Assembly: GCA_020052635.1 (NCBI GenBank)
Contig: JAGVOR010000116.1
Span: 1-6,742 of the forward strand
DNA length: 6,742 nucleotides
Source: Candidatus Omnitrophota bacterium
GTDB lineage: Bacteria > Omnitrophota > Gorgyraeia > Gygaellales > Profunditerraquicolaceae
Direction: 5' to 3'
In this document: one piece after another, positions 1 through 5,241 of the stretch
Layout: every line of letters starts with the position of its first letter
How positions within the stretch are numbered: position 1 is the first letter of the stretch
Position numbers and translations under genes: made by a program
Notes under the pieces: generated by a model
Databases searched by the model: none
Seen by the model: the letters and a program-made list of their open reading frames with translations, nothing else
Told to the model about the DNA's origin: nothing

Positions 1-18
1 ATATTAGTTATTTAAGGG

Positions 19-52
19 CGCAAGGCGTAAGCCAGCGAGTTATCGAAATAAT
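19..52 (+). promoter_or_regulatory. Possible structured leader: two consecutive hairpins upstream of the small basic gene
   Basis: Seen directly: bases 19-21 (CGC) pair with 35-37 (GCG). After a small AA/A internal loop, GGC (24-26) pairs with GCC (31-33) around a GTAA loop of the GNRA type. A second stem pairs 39-43 (GTTAT, one G-U) with 48-52 (ATAAT) around CGAA. The element ends about 24 bases before the Shine-Dalgarno of the 39-residue basic protein. It does not match the conserved cores of the c-di-GMP-I, cobalamin, glycine or SAM riboswitches that I can recall. The window starts only 18 bases upstream, so the 5' part of any larger fold may be missing. It could equally be the tail of an upstream transcript. 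Low confidence. Confidence 0.25.
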
Positions 53-75
53 GCAAACTTATAAATAAGATAAAA

Positions 76-82
76 AGGAGGT
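76..82 (+). promoter_or_regulatory. Strong ribosome binding site for the small basic protein
   Basis: AGGAGGT lies five bases before the ATG at 88, within an A-rich stretch (AAAAAGGAGGTAAAAAATG). It is the best Shine-Dalgarno match in the window. This is the main reason for believing that such a short frame is translated, and at a high rate. It also fixes the start at 88 rather than at the internal ATG at 115. Confidence 0.8.
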
Positions 83-87
83 AAAAA

Positions 88-207
88 ATGGCAAAGAAAA
101 GCAGGGGTGGCAGAATGACCGCGGCTAAGAATCGTGCTAAGAAAAGTCCCGGTGGTAAAGGAATGGTTAAAAATCGTCGGGCAGGTAAAAACATTATGAG
201 TACTTAA
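88..207 (+). CDS. Very small, strongly basic Lys/Arg/Gly-rich protein, family not recognised
   Basis: A 39-residue protein beginning MAKKSRGGRM and ending GKNIMST. It has 8 Lys and 5 Arg, about one third of the residues, and no Asp or Glu. Six Gly and short KNR-type motifs occur twice (AAKNRAKK around residue 14 and MVKNRRAGK around residue 28), hinting at an internal duplication. There is no signal peptide, hydrophobic segment or metal-binding cysteine. Such composition suits binding to nucleic acid or to the ribosome (compare the tiny ribosome-associated and histone-like basic proteins), but it does not match bacterial ribosomal protein Thx or bL36 that I can recall. The ideal Shine-Dalgarno and clean stop argue for a real gene. 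Nothing ties it functionally to the downstream operon, which starts more than 300 bases later. The minus-strand frames crossing it look like shadows. Confidence 0.75.
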   Translation: MAKKSRGGRMTAAKNRAKKSPGGKGMVKNRRAGKNIMST

Positions 208-351
208 GGGGTTAGATCTTCCGGACGGCCCAGCAATGATTTGCGAGGGAGTGCACTGGTTTAAATTAAATTTGTCTATTTGGATTAGCGTCAGGTAGGC
301 GGGGGAAAAGTGCGTGGCTTTGTGATTTGTCAAGATAGGGGGGACCAGGCC

Positions 352-432
352 ATGTTTTTCACTTGGATAATACTTGCTGTTTTTTTACTTTTAGAGCTTA
401 CCTTTATAGTTGGGAAATTGCGAGATCGATAA
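352..432 (+). CDS. Candidate single-pass membrane microprotein (26 residues)
   Basis: ATG at 352 opens a 26-codon frame ending in TAA at 430-432. It starts MFFTWIILAVFLLLELTFIV, followed by a short basic tail ending KLRDR. Residues 2-20 form one hydrophobic segment interrupted only by Thr4 and Glu15. The basic tail predicts a cytoplasmic C-terminus by the positive-inside rule. AGGGGG (337-342) lies nine bases before the ATG and is one mismatch from AGGAGG. A GTG at 310 is in frame but has no better ribosome site and would add a non-hydrophobic leader. The layout resembles regulatory or subunit-type microproteins such as KdpF, but there is no sequence match. It could be a chance frame, because T-rich DNA readily encodes hydrophobic peptides. 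Confidence 0.4.
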   Translation: MFFTWIILAVFLLLELTFIVGKLRDR

Positions 433-491
433 CTCTTCCTGGGATTTTTCCTTGAGCTCAACTTTAAGCAGGTTGCTTGATTGCTTCGAAA

Positions 492-520
492 GCTGCCAAT
501 AACACTAATAAGACGGTAGC
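492..520 (+). promoter_or_regulatory. Possible hairpin in the leader of the radical SAM gene
   Basis: GCTGCC (492-497) can pair with GGTAGC (515-520), six base pairs with one G-U, around a 17-base A-rich loop. It ends 11 bases before the Shine-Dalgarno of the gene at 544. Just upstream, GCTT (483-486) can pair with AAGC (490-493), which shares bases 492-493 with this stem, so the two are mutually exclusive. AAGCA (466-470) can pair with TGCTT (474-478). No known riboswitch core is apparent, including the cobalamin one that might be expected for a B12-using enzyme. Confidence 0.2.
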
Positions 521-531
521 CCGTTTAATCT

Positions 532-537
532 AGAGGA
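532..537 (+). promoter_or_regulatory. Ribosome binding site for the radical SAM gene
   Basis: AGAGGA sits six bases before the ATG at 544, a normal spacing. It supports this start, which also places the first beta-strand of the cobalamin-binding domain (LRIIIPAYPA) about ten residues from the N-terminus, as usual in the family. Confidence 0.55.
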
Positions 538-543
538 TAAAGT

Positions 544-2127
544 ATGCTTGATGTATCTAAAAAAAGATTAAGATTGAGAATTATCATCCCGGCTTATCCG
601 GCGTTTAATATTTATTCTCACATTGCTGATAAAACCACGGCTTTGGGGCCGGTATGTATTGCCAGTGTGGTGAATGAAATGGAAGGGTGGGATGTTGAGG
701 TTATTGACGAGAATAACCTGCGCAGATATGGCCCCAGAAGCGGCTCGCTGGGTGCTGACCATGAATTTTTGCAAAGACAGCGTCCCGCAGATGTGGTTGG
801 TTTTTATGGAGGGCTGACCAGTACCATACCAAGGCTTTATGAAATAGCCCGTTTTTATAAAAATCAAGGGGTGATTACTATCGCCGGGGGCCAACATTTT
901 GTTGAAGATAATATAGCCGAGGCCCTTAATTCTGGTATTGACTATGTGGTTATCGGTGAAGGAGAGGAGACGATTAAGGAACTTTTGCAGTCCATAGAAG
1001 GAAAACGCAAGATAGGCGAAATTAAAGGTGTTGCTTATTTAAACGCTAAAGAGGTTATTTGTACTCCCGAAAGAGAGCCTATAGCTGATTTTAACAAGTT
1101 ACCGTTAGCGGATTTTTCCTTGGTGCGTTATGCTAAGATTAAAGTTTATCCGGTTGGGAGAATACGGGGCTGTGGGATGGATTGTGAGTTTTGTACCGTG
1201 AAAGGAAAGCCTCGGTATGCTTCTGCCGAGAGGCTTCTTGAACAGATTAGTTCTCTTCTGGAGACGCAGGATGCCAGGCATTTTTTCGTGGTGGATGATC
1301 TTTTTGGGCAAGAACGGGATGAAACGATAAGGTTCTGTAATATGCTTAGAGATTATCAAAGTAAAGTAGGTAGAAGGCTTGATTTTTTTGTCCAGATAAG
1401 GCTGGATAAAGCTAAAGACCCCCAACTTCTTTGGGCTATGCGCCAAGCGGGCATTAATACGGTGGCGATTGGTTTTGAGTCACCGATTGAAGAAGAGCTA
1501 AGGGCAATGAATAAGCATCTATTGCCTCAGGACATGCTGTCCTTGACCAGGATCTTCCATAATTACGGTTTTTTGATACATGGCATGTTTATTTTTGGCT
1601 ATCCAATACCGGAGGGAGTGAATTTTACAATGTCGGTTAGCCAGCGAATAGAGCGTTTTAAGAGCTTTATTAAAAAAGCCAAAATTGACACGATACAAAT
1701 TCTGTTACCGGGCCCGCTTTGCGGTACGCAGTTAAGGCGCAGGCTGGCCAGGCAAAACAGGATTTATCCGCTTCCGGATGTGGGCTGGGAATATTATGAC
1801 GGTAATTTTCCACTTTTTGAGCCGGATGAGCCAATGACTGCTGAAGAGATGCAACATGCTGCCCGAAAGCTTATGGGTAAGTTTTATCAGTTTAAATCCA
1901 TATTGATGTTAGGATTGCTCGTTTTTTCTTTTCCCGCCCTGGCTTTATTTTTGCACAATATTAAATTAGGCTGGAGGAAATGGTATCGGCCCTGGCGTAA
2001 TGACCTGGCCCGTTTTGGCGGGTGGATCGTGATGAAGAAATGGGCCTGGCAATTTAAAAAAGATAAGTTTCTTGCAAGATTGCAAGCAGCGAAAGCGCAT
2101 CTAAAAATTAGGCAGGCAATAGTATAA
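544..2127 (+). CDS. B12-binding domain radical SAM protein with a C-terminal membrane-associated tail
   Basis: A 527-residue enzyme of the cobalamin-binding radical SAM class, whose members do methyl transfers, ring closures and other reactions on unactivated carbons. Residues 10-150 resemble the Rossmann-like B12 domain: a first strand LRIIIPAYPA, LGPVCIASVVNEMEGWDVEVID (34-55), GGQH (115-118) and the family signature GEGEE (138-142). The radical SAM core carries the 4Fe-4S motif CGMDCEFC, with Cys210, Cys214 and Cys217. GFES (310-313), GMFIFGYP (347-354) and LLPGPLCGTQL (387-397) match the conserved later strands of BchE/HpnP-like enzymes. The DxHxxG cobalamin-ligand motif is not visible, as in many of these proteins. 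Residues 453-471 are hydrophobic and are followed by a Trp/Lys/Arg-rich tail, suggesting membrane attachment. It probably leads the downstream operon: the next gene is 54 bases away with no clear terminator. The substrate cannot be predicted; given the neighbours, a lipid or lipid-linked intermediate is plausible. Confidence 0.9.
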   Translation: MLDVSKKRLRLRIIIPAYPAFNIYSHIADKTTALGPVCIASVVNEMEGWDVEVIDENNLRRYGPRSGSLGADHEFLQRQRPADVVGFYGGLTSTIPRLYEIARFYKNQGVITIAGGQHFVEDNIAEALNSGIDYVVIGEGEETIKELLQSIEGKRKIGEIKGVAYLNAKEVICTPEREPIADFNKLPLADFSLVRYAKIKVYPVGRIRGCGMDCEFCTVKGKPRYASAERLLEQISSLLETQDARHFFVVDDLFGQERDETIRFCNMLRDYQSKVGRRLDFFVQIRLDKAKDPQLLWAMRQAGINTVAIGFESPIEEELRAMNKHLLPQDMLSLTRIFHNYGFLIHGMFIFGYPIPEGVNFTMSVSQRIERFKSFIKKAKIDTIQILLPGPLCGTQLRRRLARQNRIYPLPDVGWEYYDGNFPLFEPDEPMTAEEMQHAARKLMGKFYQFKSILMLGLLVFSFPALALFLHNIKLGWRKWYRPWRNDLARFGGWIVMKKWAWQFKKDKFLARLQAAKAHLKIRQAIV

Positions 2128-2181
2128 GGCATTGAAGTCATCATTCTATCGGTAAAACTGGGTTTTTAAGAAGGGAGAAAG

Positions 2182-2541
2182 ATGAAAAGTGGTAGTTGTT
2201 TTTTTAGTTTTTTTGTGATGAGTTTTTTTGCACCAATTTTTTTCACCGGATATGCTCAAGAGGCAAAGCTTGAAATGAATCAACCGGAGAATTGGGAAGA
2301 AATAGCCGGGACAGTGGAAAACTTTAATCTTGATACTTCAATGATGGTTGTAAAAGTTTATTCGGATGAGGGGAAGGCGGCATATCAAGAAGTTCCGATT
2401 TTAATTATGAAAGAAGCTAAGATCCTTAAGAATGGCAAAGTGTTTATTTTAAAAAATTTAAAAACAAGAGACAAGATTTCGGCCAGATATATCGTAACGG
2501 CGAGCGGCCAAAAGGCGGCTTATCACCTTTGGGTAAAGTAA
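2182..2541 (+). CDS. Small exported beta-rich protein, function unknown
   Basis: A 119-residue protein with a clear signal peptide: basic start MKSGS, a Phe-rich hydrophobic core (residues 7-22) and probable signal peptidase I cleavage after Ala25 (TGYA/QEA). There is no lipobox cysteine at the cleavage site, so a soluble periplasmic or secreted protein is likely. The mature part has the pattern EIAGTVENFNLDTSMMVVKV, then PILIMKEAKILKNGK, a turn with LKTRDKISARY, and a closing strand AAYHLWV. This recalls the small OB-like domains of the DUF5666 sort (a Gly-x-Val opening, a residue such as Lys before a Gly, then a domain-closing hydrophobic strand), but I am not certain of the family. AAGGGAG (2171-2177) is a good ribosome site four bases before the ATG. 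The stop is two bases from the next start, so it belongs to the same operon. Four seven-T runs fall in its signal peptide. Confidence 0.75.
   Translation: MKSGSCFFSFFVMSFFAPIFFTGYAQEAKLEMNQPENWEEIAGTVENFNLDTSMMVVKVYSDEGKAAYQEVPILIMKEAKILKNGKVFILKNLKTRDKISARYIVTASGQKAAYHLWVK
2199..2243 (+). repeat. Four seven-T homopolymer runs inside the signal-peptide codons
   Basis: Runs of exactly seven T lie at 2199-2205, 2208-2214, 2223-2229 and 2237-2243. Each encodes a Phe-Phe pair. Such runs can slip during replication or sequencing, and a one-base change in any of them would abolish export and the downstream frame. They may simply reflect Phe codon choice (TTT) in an A+T-leaning genome. Confidence 0.6.
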
Positions 2542-2543
2542 AA

Positions 2544-5237
2544 ATGATGCCAACTAATAGAGCTGCTGGAAAGGAGATGCTTCGGTTTCTCATTGCCGGG
2601 GGGATTGTCAATTTAACCGACTTTAGTATCTATTATATTTTATTCCACTTTCTTCCTTTTAGCCTAGCCAAGGGAATTTCTTTTAGCTGTGCCGGTATTG
2701 TCGGGTATTTACTTATTAAATATTGGACATTTAAAAGTAAGCAGTCGTCGTATGTTGAGGTTGGCCGTTATGCTTTAATTAATTTCCTAGCCTTAGGGAT
2801 TAACGTTACAATCAATCGCAGCGTCCTGCATGCCTGGCCTGGGTCAGTTTGGGCAGCTTTAATCACCGCTACAATCATAACAGGGTTGTTTACCTATGCT
2901 TGTTTTAAATGGTGGGTTTTTAGAGTTTCATCGAAAGAGATGGTAGCTAGTTTTAAGTGGTGGAAGTGGCTGCCGTGGAGATTTTTACTCAGAGGATTTG
3001 CCCGCCGGCAGGGATTTTTAGACCCGATTAAAATCATCACTCAGTTAAAGAATTTTGCGCAACCCTCAGAGGTGGCCGCTCCGACAGAACTGTTGCGTTC
3101 AGGCGCAATCTTACATGCCCGTGGTTTGATCAATAGTTTAGCCATTCAGCATAATCTTGATTGGATTTGGCCTTATTGGGTTGAATGCCAGTATAACCCT
3201 CGAAACGATGCTTTTATTCCCCGCTCCTTTTCGTTAACTCAAATTAATCTTACGCACCGGAACTGGACAGCCTTGGGTATTCCCGAGTGTACTCAATTTC
3301 CGCTGGTTGATCCGCGCGGACTGGTTATTCCATTTTACGATAGTTGGTCGCTCGATGCCTGGATTATTCCGCAAGAGGGGGCGGCATTAATCCCGTCGCG
3401 TTGCCCAAACATATCTCAAAAGCTGATTTTGGATGATAATCTTTGCGTGATTACAGAATCAAACATTAGCCGGTTAAAACTTCAAGTGAGCGCGCAAGTT
3501 ATTGGTTCAGCGCAGGCTCCTGTTTGCCAGGTTAAAATTACAGGCTTAGCTTCTGTTGCGGCGCAGTTAGTTGTTTCCCTGCGGCCCTATAACCCGGAAG
3601 GCATAAGTTTTATAAATAATATTTCACTCCTTGAAGATTCGTTAGGCTGGCAGGTAAATCGAGAAAGTTTTGTCTATTTTGATAAGCCCCCGGTAAAATG
3701 CGTATTTTCAGATTATCTTCAAGGAGATGTCTATAGCCGGCTGTCTTGTGATAAGAATGAAAAAGAAATTTCATGCAAGGTAGGTATGGCTAGCGCCGCA
3801 GCGATGTATATATTGAAAGAAGGGCTGGCAGAGGAAATTACCATTTCAGTGCCTTTGACGCAAAACAAAATTGAAAAAGGAGTTTGCCCGGGTTATCAGG
3901 AAACTGCCAAGTTGGGGTGGAAAAAAAACCTGCAAGGCGCAGCCAGCCTGCAAATTCCCGACCCGCATTTTCAGTTCCTTTATGAAGCTGCCATTGCCAC
4001 CATGGTTTTACATTCTCCCAGGGAAGTTTATCCCGGGCCTTATATTTACCGGAGGTTTTGGTTTCGGGATGCCGCTTTTATATTATCTGCTTTGTTATCT
4101 GTTGGGCTAAAAGAACGTGTTCGACGGGCCTTGGACTGTTTTGGCAGCCGTCAAACACCCCAGGGATATTTTCTTTCGCAGGAAGGGGAATGGGATTCTA
4201 ACGGTGAGGCCCTATGGATTATGAGCCGGTATTGCCAAATGACCGGAACTGTTCCGCCAAAAGAGTGGATGGAATCAATCAATAAAGCGGGGAAATGGAT
4301 TTCTAGAAAGCTCCTGCCTGGTAATTTACAATCTCCCCATGCCGGCTTATTGCCATCGGGGTTTAGCGCTGAGCATTTAGGGCCGAATGATTTTTATTAT
4401 TGGGATGATTTTTGGGGGGTTGCGGGTTTAAAAGCCGCAGCTTTTTTGTGCACCGCGTATCAGGATAATGATCAGGCTGTTTATTTTGAAAGCCGAGCAG
4501 ATGAATTATTGGGGAGTATTAATCAAAGCCTAAAGAAAGTAGGGTTTCGCTTAAAAAGACCGGCGATACCAGCTTCTCCATATCGGCGCCTGGATTCAGG
4601 GGCTGTCGGTTCTTTGGTTGCCGATTATCCACTTCAAATTTTCCGGCCGAGCGATCCAAGGACTTTAGACACCGCTGATTTTTTAATGAAGCACTGTTTA
4701 GTTCACGGGGGATTTTTTCATGACATGACCCACTCAGGAATTAATCCTTACCTTACTTTACATTTAGCCCAAGTGTTTTTGCGTGCCGGTGATATAAGAT
4801 ACTTTGGTTTGATGACTGCGGTAGCTAAGCTGGCTTCATCCACCGGACAATGGCCGGAGTCGGTACATCCGCGTACCGGCGGAGGATGCATGGGGGATGG
4901 GCAGCATGTTTGGGCGGCAGCGGAATGGGTTTTAATGATCAGAAATTGTTTTGTGCGTGAAGAGGAGAACCGATTGATTCTGTGTTCAGGAATTCCGCAA
5001 GACTGGCTTGCTAAAAATGAAACGATTTCGTTTGGTCCTGCGCCGACTAGCTTTGGTGATATTCAAATTTCTATAATACCGCGAGGGGCAAATCTTCTTA
5101 TTCAATGGCGCGGGGCTTGGTTTATGCAAGAACCGACGATCGATATCCAGCTATTTAATTTTCAGAGTGTAAGAATTACGCCGGGAACAAATTCCCTGGA
5201 ATTGAAACCTGCTTGCCGCCAGGCAGGTATAAGTTAA
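2544..5237 (+). CDS. GtrA-like membrane domain fused to a six-hairpin (alpha/alpha)6 glycosidase-like domain
   Basis: An 897-residue two-part protein. Residues 12-127 form a GtrA-like domain with four membrane segments (about 13-35, 41-60, 74-97 and 102-125) and the typical KYWTFKS (59-65) and FKWWVF (121-126) motifs. GtrA proteins are thought to move polyprenyl-linked sugars across the membrane. After a basic linker (131-160), residues 185-450 contain conserved-looking aromatic stretches (LDWIWPYWVE, INLTHRNWTALG) and a beta-sandwich-like section. Residues 475-800 resemble the helical barrel of GH15/GH65/GH78-type enzymes: RRFWFRDAAFILSALLSVG (503-521), WDSNGEALW, GQWPESVHP (768-776) and GGGCMGDGQHVWAAAEW. 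A closing part (811-845) has the LILCSGIPQDWL and FGDIQI pattern of such enzymes. Catalytic acids are probably among Asp509, Asp551, Glu555 and Glu772, unproven. ATG 2544 is chosen over an overlapping TTG at 2529; a further ATG at 2577 has AAGGAG touching it, too close to work well. It ends in a palindrome-derived tail, PACRQAGIS. Confidence 0.82.
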   Translation: MMPTNRAAGKEMLRFLIAGGIVNLTDFSIYYILFHFLPFSLAKGISFSCAGIVGYLLIKYWTFKSKQSSYVEVGRYALINFLALGINVTINRSVLHAWPGSVWAALITATIITGLFTYACFKWWVFRVSSKEMVASFKWWKWLPWRFLLRGFARRQGFLDPIKIITQLKNFAQPSEVAAPTELLRSGAILHARGLINSLAIQHNLDWIWPYWVECQYNPRNDAFIPRSFSLTQINLTHRNWTALGIPECTQFPLVDPRGLVIPFYDSWSLDAWIIPQEGAALIPSRCPNISQKLILDDNLCVITESNISRLKLQVSAQVIGSAQAPVCQVKITGLASVAAQLVVSLRPYNPEGISFINNISLLEDSLGWQVNRESFVYFDKPPVKCVFSDYLQGDVYSRLSCDKNEKEISCKVGMASAAAMYILKEGLAEEITISVPLTQNKIEKGVCPGYQETAKLGWKKNLQGAASLQIPDPHFQFLYEAAIATMVLHSPREVYPGPYIYRRFWFRDAAFILSALLSVGLKERVRRALDCFGSRQTPQGYFLSQEGEWDSNGEALWIMSRYCQMTGTVPPKEWMESINKAGKWISRKLLPGNLQSPHAGLLPSGFSAEHLGPNDFYYWDDFWGVAGLKAAAFLCTAYQDNDQAVYFESRADELLGSINQSLKKVGFRLKRPAIPASPYRRLDSGAVGSLVADYPLQIFRPSDPRTLDTADFLMKHCLVHGGFFHDMTHSGINPYLTLHLAQVFLRAGDIRYFGLMTAVAKLASSTGQWPESVHPRTGGGCMGDGQHVWAAAEWVLMIRNCFVREEENRLILCSGIPQDWLAKNETISFGPAPTSFGDIQISIIPRGANLLIQWRGAWFMQEPTIDIQLFNFQSVRITPGTNSLELKPACRQAGIS
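5207..5228 (+). repeat. CCTGC/GCAGG palindromic element covering the end of the GtrA-glycosidase gene
   Basis: The arms ACCTGCTTG (5207-5215) and CAGGCAGGT (5220-5228) pair over nine positions with one G-U, around a CCGC loop. The hairpin is read through as the C-terminal residues Pro-Ala-Cys-Arg-Gln-Ala-Gly and ends six bases before the stop codon. No T-run follows, so it is a poor intrinsic terminator. From memory, palindromes of this form, translated as ACRQAG-like tails, recur in genomes of uncultivated bacteria as small dispersed elements. I found no second full copy in the window, so its dispersed nature is not shown here. Confidence 0.6.
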
Positions 5238-5241
5238 ATAA

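Larger units (their letters stand above)
208..543. other. Gene-poor interval between the basic protein and the radical SAM gene
   Basis: No frame of ordinary length looks genuine here. The minus-strand frame spanning 40-333 has no family resemblance and runs antisense through the small basic gene. The interval holds an A+T-rich patch near 262-275, one plausible membrane microprotein (352-432), a perfect ten-base palindrome TTGAGCTCAA (452-461) and several short hairpins (466-520). I see no tRNA, no convincing GC-rich stem with a T-run that would serve as a terminator after the basic gene, and no sigma-70 promoter with both hexamers at good spacing. The promoter of the downstream operon probably lies here but cannot be placed by eye. 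Confidence 0.5.

Noticed and set aside
40..333. A 97-residue minus-strand open frame.
   Set aside because: It runs antisense through the small basic gene, resembles no family and lacks a ribosome site; it looks like a shadow.
208..350. A tRNA or known riboswitch in the interval after the basic gene.
   Set aside because: No T-loop consensus, cloverleaf arms or conserved riboswitch core could be found by eye.
481..511. TTGCTT (481-486) and TAATAA (506-511) as a sigma-70 promoter.
   Set aside because: The 19-base spacing and poor hexamers make it no better than chance, and it overlaps the leader hairpins.
2154..2166. AAAAC/GTTTT inverted repeat before the small exported protein, as a possible terminator.
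   Set aside because: The stem is only five mostly A-T pairs with a three-base loop, too weak for an intrinsic terminator.
2529..2543. TTG start giving a five-residue longer GtrA-glycosidase protein.
   Set aside because: It overlaps the previous gene, has no ribosome site and adds no conserved residues; the ATG at 2544 is simpler.
3001..3012. CCCGCCGGCAGG, one base from a perfect palindrome and similar to the core of the 5207-5228 element, in the linker between the GtrA and glycosidase parts.
   Set aside because: Twelve bases with one mismatch can arise by chance from Ala-Arg-Arg-Gln-Gly codons, and the longer arms of the element are missing.
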